Assembly (NCBI GenBank): GCA_052266715.1
Contig: JBQPRB010000005.1
Source: Jeotgalibaca sp052266715
GTDB taxonomy: Bacteria > Bacillota > Bacilli > Lactobacillales > Aerococcaceae
Reading direction: 5' to 3' (one strand)
DNA length: 64,000 bases
The notes under the pieces: model-generated
Database searches by the model: none
Told to the model about the DNA's origin: nothing
Seen by the model: the letters and a program-made list of their open reading frames with translations, nothing else
Shown: piece after piece, positions 17,305-24,362 of the stretch
Layout of the letters: every line of letters begins with the position of its first letter
Position numbering within the stretch: the first letter of the stretch is position 1
Translations under genes and position numbers: made by a program

Positions 17305-17730
17305 ATGAGGATTATGGGACTTGATGTCGGATCTAAAACTGTTGGTGTGGCTGTCAGTGATTTGTTGGGCTGGACCGCTCAAGGAATAGAAATTATTCGC
17401 ATTGACGAAGCAGCAGGACAGTTTGGTCTTGAACGATTAAAAGAATTAATCGCAACTTATGAAGTTACAAAAGTTGTTATAGGTTTACCAAAAAACATGA
17501 ATAATTCGCTCGGTCCACGGGCAGAAGCGTCAATGGCGTATGGTAAACTTGTAGAAGCTGAAACAGGGTTACCGGTGGACTATGTGGACGAACGACTCAC
17601 AACCGTACAGGCTGAAAAAATGTTGATAAACGAGGGAAATGTTTCTCGTAAAAAACGCAAAAAGGTCATCGACAAGTTGGCCGCAGTAATTTTGCTGCAA
17701 AATTATTTAGATTCACATTCTTCATACTAA
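17305..17730 (+). CDS. ruvX: Putative pre-16S rRNA nuclease / Holliday junction resolvase RuvX (YqgF)
   Basis: A 141-residue RNase H-fold nuclease. The first strand MGLDVGSKTVGVAVSD carries the first catalytic Asp; KVVIGLPKNMNNSLGPRAE is the family's central block, VDYVDERLTTVQAE carries the acidic residue, and KKVIDKLAAVILLQNYL the last Asp. YqgF proteins finish the 5' end of 16S rRNA and were first proposed as Holliday junction resolvases. The gene begins immediately after ireB stops, so expression is coupled. It has normal length. Confidence 0.93.
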   Translation: MRIMGLDVGSKTVGVAVSDLLGWTAQGIEIIRIDEAAGQFGLERLKELIATYEVTKVVIGLPKNMNNSLGPRAEASMAYGKLVEAETGLPVDYVDERLTTVQAEKMLINEGNVSRKKRKKVIDKLAAVILLQNYLDSHSSY

Positions 17731-17747
17731 TATTAAGAGGTGCTAAG

Positions 17748-18062
17748 ATGACAGAACATAATCACGATCATAACCATGATCACGACCATCACGACCACGA
17801 ACATATCACAATTGTGGATGAACACGGTAACGAAGAACTTTACGAAATCTTATTTACATTTGATTCCGAAGATTTTGGAAAATCATACGTACTCGTATAT
17901 CCTGCTGGAATTCCTGAAGGGGATGAAGTAGAATTACAAGCTTTCTCATATGTTGAAAATGCAGATGGAACTGAAGGCGATTTGGAACCAATTGAAACTG
18001 AAGCAGAATGGGATATGATTGAAGAAGTTCTAAACACGTTTATCGAAGACGAAGAAGAGTAA
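17748..18062 (+). CDS. DUF1292 (YrzB) family protein with a histidine/aspartate-rich N-terminus
   Basis: A 104-residue acidic protein. The conserved DUF1292 domain covers about residues 25-104 (YEILFTFDSEDFGKSYVLVYP, then EWDMIEEVLNTFIEDEE). The first 20 residues are an unusual run, HNHDHNHDHDHHDHEH, which could bind zinc or nickel; such tails vary within the family. Function is unknown. The gene ends the ireB-ruvX-yrzB operon, has AAGAGGTG before its ATG, and is followed by a weak hairpin. Confidence 0.88.
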   Translation: MTEHNHDHNHDHDHHDHEHITIVDEHGNEELYEILFTFDSEDFGKSYVLVYPAGIPEGDEVELQAFSYVENADGTEGDLEPIETEAEWDMIEEVLNTFIEDEEE

Positions 18063-18076
18063 TATAAGCGTAAAAT

Positions 18077-18106
18077 AAAGGGGCCGGAGTATACTCTGGC
18101 CTCTTT
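18077..18106 (+). terminator. Terminator after the ireB operon
   Basis: A 13-bp stem with G-U pairs (AAAGGGGCCGGAG with CTCTGGCCTCTTT) and a TATA loop; the T run after it is short. Confidence 0.55.
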
Positions 18107-18166
18107 AGTCATGTACACATTAACTAAAAGATATGATAATAAGTTCATTTTTTTAATGTTATCATG

Positions 18167-18172
18167 TATAAT
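18167..18172 (+). promoter_or_regulatory. Probable -10 box of the mltG-udk unit
   Basis: A perfect TATAAT, with only TTCATT 17 bp upstream as a -35 box. The distance to the mltG start is 54 bp. Confidence 0.45.
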
Positions 18173-18226
18173 GATTTGAGTTATAGGACAGAATGACTAA
18201 ACGACGCTAAATGAGGAGGTTAGATT

Positions 18227-19417
18227 TTGGTAGATAAAGATACCAATCAACCTGAAGATTCTCAGGAAATAGAGATTTCTGAAAGAGTGAAAGCGAGTCA
18301 ATCAAACGATGACCGGTATGCAGTAAGAAATAAAGAGAATTCATTGATCCGGAAGATTGTCTTTTCAATTATCTTTATAGTGTTCCTTTTGATGTTAATT
18401 ATCGGTGTTGTGGGATACAACTACATAACAACAGCGCTGGAACCCATGAATACTGAAGAAACGGATACTGTGGAAGTTGAAATACCGATGGGCACATCAA
18501 CTTCAGGAATTGCAGATATTCTTGAAGAAAAGGGTATTGTCAAAGACGGAACAGTTTTCAATTATTACATGAAAACTAAAAATGTATCTGAATTTCAAGC
18601 TGGATTTTATCAAGTGGCACCTGCAATGGACTTAGATGAAATTATCGAAGTTCTGGAATTGGGGGGAACGGCTACACCGATTTCTGAAGATTACAAAATC
18701 CTCGTGCGTGAGGGTGCGACAATTGAAGAAATCGCGGAAGAATTTGCTGCCAAAACGGAGTATTCAGAGCAAGATTTCCTGCAAACCATTAATGACGAAG
18801 CCTTTATCGCTTCCATGATTGAAAAATATCCCAACGTCATTACTGACTCGGTAAATAATGAGGATATTATTTATAATCTTGAAGGTTACTTATTCCCAGC
18901 TACTTACGATTATATGTCTCATTACGAACCGGAAGATATGATTGAAGTCATGATTGAAAAGAGCAATGAAATACTCAAAAAGTATAATAAAAAAATTCAG
19001 GAGAGCGATTACTCGCTTCATGAAATTTTGACAATCGCTTCTTTGGTTGAAAAAGAAGGAGTCGATTACGAAGATCGTCAAATGATTGCGGATGTTATTT
19101 ACAACCGCCTGGATGAAGGGATGCCCATTCAATCCGATGTCAGCATCCTATATGCACTAGGGAAGCACCTTGAATACGTATCGATTAAAGATACTGAAGT
19201 GGAATCTCCCTATAACCTTTATACTAATAAAGGATTTGGACCAGGGCCATTCAATAGTCCCAGCGAAGAAGCAATACAAGCAACTTTGAATCCAATTGAT
19301 ACAACGTATCTGTATTTCTTGGCTGATTTGGAGACGGGAGAAGTTTACTTCTCAGAAACCTTTGAACAGCATCTTGAATACCAAGAATTATATATTAAAG
19401 AACCGAATGAAGAATAA
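18227..19417 (+). CDS. mltG: Endolytic murein transglycosylase
   Basis: MltG (YceG) cuts nascent glycan strands at the membrane and is tied to the elongation machinery. A charged cytoplasmic tail of about 40 residues precedes one membrane segment (42-66) and an outside LysM-like and catalytic YceG domain. The catalytic Glu lies in ASLVEKEG, followed by VIYNRL, the family signature, and FGPGPFNSPS. The TTG start has AGGAGG 7 nt upstream. Length 396 is somewhat longer than in E. coli but typical for Lactobacillales with a cytoplasmic extension. The udk gene follows within 30 bp. Confidence 0.94.
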   Translation: MVDKDTNQPEDSQEIEISERVKASQSNDDRYAVRNKENSLIRKIVFSIIFIVFLLMLIIGVVGYNYITTALEPMNTEETDTVEVEIPMGTSTSGIADILEEKGIVKDGTVFNYYMKTKNVSEFQAGFYQVAPAMDLDEIIEVLELGGTATPISEDYKILVREGATIEEIAEEFAAKTEYSEQDFLQTINDEAFIASMIEKYPNVITDSVNNEDIIYNLEGYLFPATYDYMSHYEPEDMIEVMIEKSNEILKKYNKKIQESDYSLHEILTIASLVEKEGVDYEDRQMIADVIYNRLDEGMPIQSDVSILYALGKHLEYVSIKDTEVESPYNLYTNKGFGPGPFNSPSEEAIQATLNPIDTTYLYFLADLETGEVYFSETFEQHLEYQELYIKEPNEE

Positions 19418-19447
19418 GACATGAGAAATAGAGAGGAAGCCGACACC

Positions 19448-20068
19448 GTGAAAAAGCCTATTGTAATCGGAGTAACAGGAGGGTCGGGCAGTGGAAAAAC
19501 GAGTGTAAGCCGTGCGATATTCGAGAATTTTTCTGATTTATCGATTCTGCTGTTAGAACAGGATTATTACTATAAAGATCAAAGCCATTTACCATTTTCC
19601 GAACGACTTAAAACAAACTATGATCATCCTTTTGCTTTCGATAATGATCGTTTTATCGAAGATTTGGAAAAGTTGATTAATCGGGAAGCCATTGATCAAC
19701 CCGTGTATGATTATACTAATCATACACGCAGCTCACAGACCATTCATCGTGAGCCAAAAGATGTCATTATTGTGGAAGGTATTCTCATTTTAGAAGATGA
19801 AAGATTAAGGAACTTGATGGATATAAAGGTTTACGTTGATACCGACGATGATATTCGGATCATCCGTCGTATAAAACGAGACATTGAAGAGCGTGGGAGA
19901 ACATTGGACAGTGTTATTGAACAGTATCTGAATGTTGTTAAACCGATGCATCATCAATTTATAGAACCTACTAAAAAGTTCGCCGATATCATCATTCCTG
20001 AAGGCGGCAAGAACCAAGTTGCTATCGATTTAATGACTACAAAAATTGCCTCCATATTGACAAAGTGA
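19448..20068 (+). CDS. udk: Uridine kinase
   Basis: Phosphorylates uridine and cytidine to UMP and CMP in the pyrimidine salvage pathway. The P-loop GGSGSGKTS is at residues 10-18; LEQDYYYKDQSHL, the NYDHPFAFD substrate loop and the lid with RIIRRIKRDIEERGR are canonical. The start is the GTG at 19448, about 10 nt after AGAGAGG, giving the normal 206 residues and the usual MKKPIVIGVTGG opening; the ATG at 19421 lacks a ribosome site. It is probably transcribed with mltG. Confidence 0.94.
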   Translation: MKKPIVIGVTGGSGSGKTSVSRAIFENFSDLSILLLEQDYYYKDQSHLPFSERLKTNYDHPFAFDNDRFIEDLEKLINREAIDQPVYDYTNHTRSSQTIHREPKDVIIVEGILILEDERLRNLMDIKVYVDTDDDIRIIRRIKRDIEERGRTLDSVIEQYLNVVKPMHHQFIEPTKKFADIIIPEGGKNQVAIDLMTTKIASILTK

Positions 20069-20108
20069 GATTGTAAGGCTATCTTTATAATAATAAATTA
20101 TTTAGATA

Positions 20109-20137
20109 TTGCATTTATAACGATAAAGTGGTATTTT
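20109..20137 (+). promoter_or_regulatory. Possible promoter with a long leader for greA
   Basis: TTGCAT (20109-20114), 17-bp spacer, TATTTT (20132-20137). If used, the leader contains the hairpin at 20184-20212. Confidence 0.4.
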
Positions 20138-20180
20138 ATTACCATTGTTAGCATCTCAGAAAGACTAATAGAAATGAACT

Positions 20181-20219
20181 CAAACAGGTATCTGCCCATT
20201 AACAGATGCCTGCTTTGTT
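20181..20219 (+). terminator. Hairpin between udk and greA
   Basis: CAGGTATCTG (20185-20194) pairs with CAGATGCCTG (20203-20212), followed by CTTTGTT. It is either the udk terminator or an attenuator in the greA leader. Nothing else is evident in the 234-bp gap. Confidence 0.6.
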
Positions 20220-20302
20220 AAATTTAAGTACTGCCAGTGGTTAAATCAGGTACCACCATTTCCTATTAGGCTTCATGAATAGAAAAAGAGGAGAATAAGA
20301 TT

Positions 20303-20782
20303 ATGATTGAAAAAGTTTATCCAATGACGATAGAAGGAAAACGCAAGCTGGAAGAAGAACTTGAAGATTTAAAAACAAACAAACGAAAAGAAATTGTTGA
20401 ACGTATTAAAATTGCAAGAAGCTACGGAGATTTGTCAGAAAACTCCGAATATGAGTCTGCAAAAGATGAGCAAGCATTTGTGGAAGGTCGTATTTTAACA
20501 CTTGAGAAAATGATTCGTTTTGCCGAAATCATTGACGATAAAAATGTTGAGGCAGATGTTGTATCTTTAGGAAGAACAGTGACATTTGTTGAACTACCTG
20601 ATGAAGAGGAAGAGTCTTATTCAATCGTCGGTAGTGCTGAAGCAAATCCGTTATTAGGAAAAATTTCCAATGACTCCCCAATTGCCAAAGCGTTGCTAGG
20701 GAAACGCGTCGGTGATGAAGTTTCAATCGCTACTCCAGGTGGCGATATGAAAGTTAAAATCGTTAGCGTAACAGTTTTATAA
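20303..20782 (+). CDS. greA: Transcription elongation factor GreA
   Basis: GreA rescues backtracked RNA polymerase by stimulating transcript cleavage. An N-terminal antiparallel coiled coil (about 10-75) bears the acidic tip GDLSENSEYESAKDEQ; the C-terminal FKBP-like domain includes IVGSAEANPLLGKISNDSPIAKALLGKRVGDEV. The 159-residue length is normal, and AGAGGAGAATAAGATT precedes the ATG. It is a single gene followed by a hairpin with G-U pairs at 20788-20824. Confidence 0.97.
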   Translation: MIEKVYPMTIEGKRKLEEELEDLKTNKRKEIVERIKIARSYGDLSENSEYESAKDEQAFVEGRILTLEKMIRFAEIIDDKNVEADVVSLGRTVTFVELPDEEEESYSIVGSAEANPLLGKISNDSPIAKALLGKRVGDEVSIATPGGDMKVKIVSVTVL

Positions 20783-20787
20783 AACGT

Positions 20788-20824
20788 TAGAGGCCATTAC
20801 TCCTGAAAAGGGTTTTGGTCTTTT
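20788..20824 (+). terminator. Probable terminator after greA
   Basis: AGAGGCCA pairs with TGGTCTTT through several G-U pairs, and TTTTCTTT follows. Confidence 0.55.
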
Positions 20825-20855
20825 TCTTTGGTATGGTAAAATTTGAAAGTGAGAA

Positions 20856-20924
20856 GTACGACTTTAGACTGAGAAGGCTATCAACCTTTTGCATCCATAC
20901 AATAATTGGTTCATCCAGTATAAT
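20856..20924 (+). promoter_or_regulatory. Promoter region of liaFSR with a possible LiaR-type site
   Basis: TATAAT (20919-20924) has no usable -35 box, as expected for an activator-dependent promoter. Upstream lies an ACTTTAGACTGAG stretch (20861-20873) that could be the binding site for the encoded response regulator. The operator assignment is inference. Confidence 0.35.
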
Positions 20925-20956
20925 TAAGAAAATGACCAGGATGGGAGGGGAAGTAA

Positions 20957-21691
20957 GTGGGAAAAGGATTAACCAAAATATTTCTGATCATAGAGGGAAT
21001 GCTTCTTTTATTAACAGCATTTCAATTAGTCCAGGATTGGGAACTATTGGTATTGCTGTTTATCGGAATCGTAATGATAAAAACTAGGAAGAGGCGGGCG
21101 GAGAAGAGCGGCATCACACAAATGATCGGCTGGTTTTTTATTGCATTAAGCGTTCTATCGACTTTCACAATCTGGTTGATGCTCGGGGTTGCCATTGTCT
21201 TTTTCGTACTTAATGGTGGTAATATTATGGATACCTTGGATTTGGGGACATCATTCGCTGCACCTTGGAAAAAGAAACAGTATTATGGTGTTGAAACGAG
21301 AGAACCTGTTAACCGTTCAGGAAAACGTAGAAAGCAGCAGTGGTTTGGTGATACCACTATTGGCAGTTCCGTTTACGAGTGGGATGACATCAACATTTCT
21401 GTCTTAATGGGAGATACCATTATCGATCTGGGTAATACTTTGCTACCGGATGCAGAAAATGTCGTGCTAATCCGCAAAGGAATAGGACAAACGCGCGTGA
21501 TTATCCCTATGGGAGTTGGGATTTCTCTCCAACATTCAGCTATTCAGGGGTTAGCAGTCTTTGACAACGAACCTCATCATCTTTCGAATGAAACAATCAC
21601 CTTATATAGCAAAAATTACACAACAGCCACGCGAAAAATAAAAATTGTGTCCAATACAATTTTTGGAGATTTCGAGGTGATTTACCTATGA
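20957..21691 (+). CDS. liaF: LiaF/VraT-like membrane regulator of the cell-envelope stress system
   Basis: LiaF-type proteins hold the LiaS kinase off in the absence of cell-wall stress. There are paired membrane segments in the first 85 residues (about 8-26, 28-41, 52-70 and 72-85), then a basic linker and a soluble C-terminal DUF2154-like beta domain (DDINISVLMGDTIIDLGNTLLP to the end). The start is GTG at 20957 with GGGAGGGG 6 nt upstream. Its last codons overlap the liaS start (ATGA). Length 244 is usual. Confidence 0.9.
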   Translation: MGKGLTKIFLIIEGMLLLLTAFQLVQDWELLVLLFIGIVMIKTRKRRAEKSGITQMIGWFFIALSVLSTFTIWLMLGVAIVFFVLNGGNIMDTLDLGTSFAAPWKKKQYYGVETREPVNRSGKRRKQQWFGDTTIGSSVYEWDDINISVLMGDTIIDLGNTLLPDAENVVLIRKGIGQTRVIIPMGVGISLQHSAIQGLAVFDNEPHHLSNETITLYSKNYTTATRKIKIVSNTIFGDFEVIYL

Positions 21692-22731
21692 AAAGATTCG
21701 CTTTTTTAAAAATCTTTTTCTTGACGTTCCTCGTTCTCACACTCACTGTGGTAGCAACTCTTTTTTCGCTTCGTCCGGTTTTAACTCTGGGGGATCTTTG
21801 GACTATACAAAATTTCCATGTTCCCGTTCTTCTTTTAATGGGAACCATCACCTTTTTTCTGTCACTTTTAATTGCTATCCTTATTTATTATTCTTTGTTT
21901 AGAACAGAAAAAAGTGTGATAAACAAACTCCACCAACTGAATTTAGGTAACTATAACAAATCGGCCCAGGAAATCGACTTGTTTCAGGGATTGGGCGTGT
22001 CTTCAGAAGAAATAAAAGAAGAAATTGAACACTTACGTAAGAAACTCGTCAGTCTATCGCGTGAAGTTCAGGAGTTAAGCAGTATACCCAAAATGGTAGG
22101 TAACGAAACGAAGGAAGAAATACTAGAGAATGAGCGTCATCGCATTGCCAGGGAACTACACGACTCCGTTAGTCAGCAATTATTCGCAGCCATGATGATG
22201 TTGTCAGCGTTGAACGAACGGGCTGATGCCTTGCCTGAACAAGCTCAAAAATCATTGAAGATAATTGAATCAATAATCAATGAATCACAATCTGAAATGC
22301 GAGCGTTGCTCTTACACTTGAGACCCATCAAGTTGGAAGGGAAGACACTGCGTAAAGGGATTGAGCAACTCTTGACCGAGTTGCAATCCAAAGTCCAAAT
22401 CAAATTGAAATGGGAAATTTCACCCATTGATACGATACCAGGAGTTGAGGATCACCTCTTCCGGATTATCCAGGAACTGGTTTCCAATACACTTCGCCAC
22501 GCAAAAGCTAAAACATTAGAAGTGCATCTCGTTCAAAGTGAACAGGATATCAATCTGCGGGTTTTTGATGACGGCGTTGGCTTTGATACCAAAGTAAAAA
22601 AATCGGGTAATTATGGGCTCATGAATATTCGTGAACGCGTGAGCGGTTTAGGTGGGATATGTAAAATCATTAGCTTCCCTAAACAAGGGACAATCGTAGA
22701 TATCAGAATCCCGAATACAACGGAAGAATGA
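21688..22731 (+). CDS. liaS: LiaS/VraS-like sensor histidine kinase
   Basis: An intramembrane-sensing kinase with two membrane helices (about 5-25 and 45-69), a very short outside loop, a HAMP-like region, a HisKA_3 domain with H158 in RIARELHDSVSQQ, and an HATPase domain (ELVSNTLRHAKA N-box; DDGVGFD and GLMNIRERV G-boxes). This is the NarL-type (HPK7) architecture of LiaS and VraS. It overlaps liaF and is followed 13 bp later by liaR. It likely responds to lipid II-binding antibiotics, by family analogy. Confidence 0.92.
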   Translation: MKRFAFLKIFFLTFLVLTLTVVATLFSLRPVLTLGDLWTIQNFHVPVLLLMGTITFFLSLLIAILIYYSLFRTEKSVINKLHQLNLGNYNKSAQEIDLFQGLGVSSEEIKEEIEHLRKKLVSLSREVQELSSIPKMVGNETKEEILENERHRIARELHDSVSQQLFAAMMMLSALNERADALPEQAQKSLKIIESIINESQSEMRALLLHLRPIKLEGKTLRKGIEQLLTELQSKVQIKLKWEISPIDTIPGVEDHLFRIIQELVSNTLRHAKAKTLEVHLVQSEQDINLRVFDDGVGFDTKVKKSGNYGLMNIRERVSGLGGICKIISFPKQGTIVDIRIPNTTEE

Positions 22732-22744
22732 GGAGGCAGTCGCA

Positions 22745-23377
22745 ATGATAAATGTACTGATAGTGGATGATCACGAGATGGTACGACTAGGTTACTCAGC
22801 ATACCTATCGATTCAAGATGATATAAATGTGGTTGGTGAAAGTGAGAATGGCCAAATCGGCTTCGAAATGGCTCTCGAGCTACGCCCGGATGTGATTTTG
22901 ATGGATTTGGTTATGGAAGTAATGGATGGCATTGAATCAACAAAAGCGATTCTCAGAGAATGGCCGGAAGCTAAAATTATTATCGTGACTTCCTTTATTG
23001 ACGATGAAAAGGTTTATCCGGCATTAGAAGCAGGTGCAGCAGGCTACATGCTGAAAACATCCTCAGCTCATGAAATAGCAAACGCGATTCGTTCAACATT
23101 TAAGGGTGAAAGGGTTCTTGAACCCCAAGTCACCGATAAAATGTTGGAACGACTTACAAAAAAACCTCCCCATTTTCTGCACGAAGATTTGACATCGCGC
23201 GAAATGGAAGTGTTATTGTTGATTGCAGAAGGATGTTCAAATCAAGAAATTGCCGATCAACTATTTATAACGTTAAAGACAGTAAAGACGCATGTTTCAA
23301 ACATTCTTTCGAAGCTTGAAGTTGATGACAGAACGCAAGCGACCATTTATGCCTTTAAACATAATTTAGTAAAATAA
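22745..23377 (+). CDS. liaR: LiaR/VraR-like response regulator
   Basis: A NarL/FixJ-family regulator: receiver domain (acidic pocket D8-D9, phospho-acceptor D54, conserved T and K) followed by a LuxR-type helix-turn-helix (about 148-205, LTSREMEVLLLIAEGCSNQEIADQLFITLKTVKTHV). AGGAGG precedes the ATG. Phosphorylated by LiaS, it would activate envelope-stress genes and its own operon. There is no clear terminator before the HesB-like gene, but that gene has its own -10 box. Confidence 0.93.
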   Translation: MINVLIVDDHEMVRLGYSAYLSIQDDINVVGESENGQIGFEMALELRPDVILMDLVMEVMDGIESTKAILREWPEAKIIIVTSFIDDEKVYPALEAGAAGYMLKTSSAHEIANAIRSTFKGERVLEPQVTDKMLERLTKKPPHFLHEDLTSREMEVLLLIAEGCSNQEIADQLFITLKTVKTHVSNILSKLEVDDRTQATIYAFKHNLVK

Positions 23378-23448
23378 TACAGAAATAATATGTGTTTCAC
23401 TTAAAAGGAGTATCGATAGTACAAAGAATTAGCACAGATTCCTAAACC

Positions 23449-23458
23449 TGTGTTATGA
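23449..23458 (+). promoter_or_regulatory. Extended -10 promoter before the HesB-like gene
   Basis: TGTTATGAT gives a TGn-extended -10 element; the -35 box is poor. It lies near the end of the stretch GTGTTATGATGG. Confidence 0.5.
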
Positions 23459-23477
23459 TGGACCTATCAAAGGCCTG

Positions 23478-23516
23478 GAGAGGGGGAGTCGGATTTTCGC
23501 TCCGACGCAAACAATC
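23478..23516 (+). promoter_or_regulatory. Shine-Dalgarno separated from the start codon by a hairpin
   Basis: A purine-rich GGAGAGGGGGAG (23478-23488) is 28 nt from the ATG at 23517. In between, GTCGGA (23488-23493) and TCCGAC (23501-23506) form a hairpin with a 7-nt loop. Once folded, about 10 nt separate SD and ATG. This may bring the two together or gate translation. Confidence 0.55.
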
Positions 23517-23816
23517 ATGAAAATTACAATTGATGAACGTGCACAAAAATGGTTTGAAGAAGAAATTGGTATTCCAGAAGGGGAAGGCATCCGTTTCTTG
23601 GGTAAGGTATATGGAAGCAGTCCTATTCACGAAGGATTTTCAATCGGAATAGCTGTTGATAAACCAAAGGATCCTCTAGCTATCACCACCATCAATGGAA
23701 TTCCTTATTTCATCGATAAAAATGATGATTGGTTCTTCAGTGGATACGACTTGGAAGTTGTTCTGGATGATAACTTAAATGAACCAGAATATATTTATCA
23801 TGAAACAAAAAAATAA
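23517..23816 (+). CDS. HesB/IscA-like fold protein lacking cysteines (YneR-type)
   Basis: A 99-residue protein of the HesB/YneR group. It opens MKITIDERAQKWFEEEIG and has the beta-rich body of the IscA fold. Classical IscA carriers use three cysteines to hold iron or a cluster; this protein has none, so it is unlikely to carry a cluster in the usual way. Its role is unknown. It is a single-gene unit with its own promoter-like -10 and a strong terminator. The unusual feature is the hairpin between SD and start codon. Confidence 0.85.
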   Translation: MKITIDERAQKWFEEEIGIPEGEGIRFLGKVYGSSPIHEGFSIGIAVDKPKDPLAITTINGIPYFIDKNDDWFFSGYDLEVVLDDNLNEPEYIYHETKK

Positions 23817-23825
23817 TACCAATAA

Positions 23826-23861
23826 AAAAACAACAAGGAGCAGTGTTCCTTGTTGTTTTTT
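23826..23861 (+). terminator. Terminator after the HesB-like gene
   Basis: AACAACAAGGA pairs with TCCTTGTTGTT, flanked by A and T runs. It directly adjoins repeat copy 1. Confidence 0.85.
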
Positions 23862-24105
23862 GGTTCTTGGTTATCTTGTGTTGGTGAAGGCAATGCCCTT
23901 CGGCCTGCGTGTTTGCTTGTATACTGCTGTGGGACCGCCCTGAGCCTGTAGTCTCCGGGCTTGCAAACCTCAAAGGGACCGTAGATGCTTCAGCATCTAC
24001 GGTCCCTACTTTCGCATTGCATCCTTGACACGGCCACAAGCAACCCCACCGTCCTTCGGGATTTCCGCGAAGAATACTTACCCACACCATTTATTATAGA
24101 GCCTG
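23862..24105. repeat. Dispersed GC-rich repeat, copy 1
   Basis: About 244 bp that recur at 48655-48912 and, inverted and shortened, at 60876-61017. It runs from GGTTCTTGGTTATC to TATAGAGCCTG. Near the ends it carries degenerate inverted motifs built on GGTGTTGGT and ACCAACACC (changed here to ACCCACACC). Inside is a perfect hairpin at 23974-24007: 15-bp arms (AGGGACCGTAGATGC) and a TTCA loop. The GC content is visibly above that of the surroundings. It lies just after a terminator, does not interrupt a gene, and has no convincing reading frame. It fits a small non-autonomous element or structural repeat family. Confidence 0.85.
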
Positions 24106-24117
24106 TTTTTTTACGGC

Positions 24118-24302
24118 AAATAATTTAGTTATAGTTAATTAAACCATTTGCCAATTAAATAGAGAGCGAAATGGTTTAATAATGAATAATAAAACCATTT
24201 GAGGTAGAAATTTATGACGAAATGGTTTAATAATGAATAATAAGACCATTTCAAGAAAATAATGAGCTTCAAATGGTTTAATTATTGAATAATCCCGCAA
24301 TC
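24118..24302. repeat. Regular array: four 32-bp palindromic units, three unrelated 19-bp spacers
   Basis: Units at 24118-24149 (degenerate), 24169-24200, 24220-24251 and 24271-24302 (degenerate in its second half). The two middle units differ by one base; each starts AAATGGTTT, has an AATAATGAATAAT centre and ends ACCATTT, so it is palindromic at the ends. The spacers at 24150-24168, 24201-24219 and 24252-24270 are all 19 bp and unlike each other. The period is 51 bp. No cas gene is in the window, and the spacers are too short for a known CRISPR. It could be a multi-site binding array or a tandem structural repeat. Confidence 0.75.
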
Positions 24303-24318
24303 GCCTATCCCCAACACA

Positions 24319-24358
24319 AAAGATCCCCTCGCAGCGTCACCGCAACGAGGGGATCTTT
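24319..24358 (-). terminator. Terminator of rpoY-rnjA
   Basis: AAAGATCCCCTCG pairs with CGAGGGGATCTTT, with an unpaired middle of about 14 nt. It lies just past the rnjA stop on the minus strand. Confidence 0.85.
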
Positions 24359-24362
24359 AATT

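Noticed and set aside
23737..24090. 117-codon frame on the minus strand with WPCQGCNAKVGTVD
   Set aside because: Most of it is the GC-rich repeat read through and the rest is the HesB gene's antisense. The same peptide appears in copy 2 but is broken in copy 3, so it is a by-product of the repeat.
24118..24302. Calling the palindrome array a CRISPR
   Set aside because: Spacers are 19 bp, there are only four units with two degenerate ones, and no cas genes are in the window. I report it as a repeat array instead.
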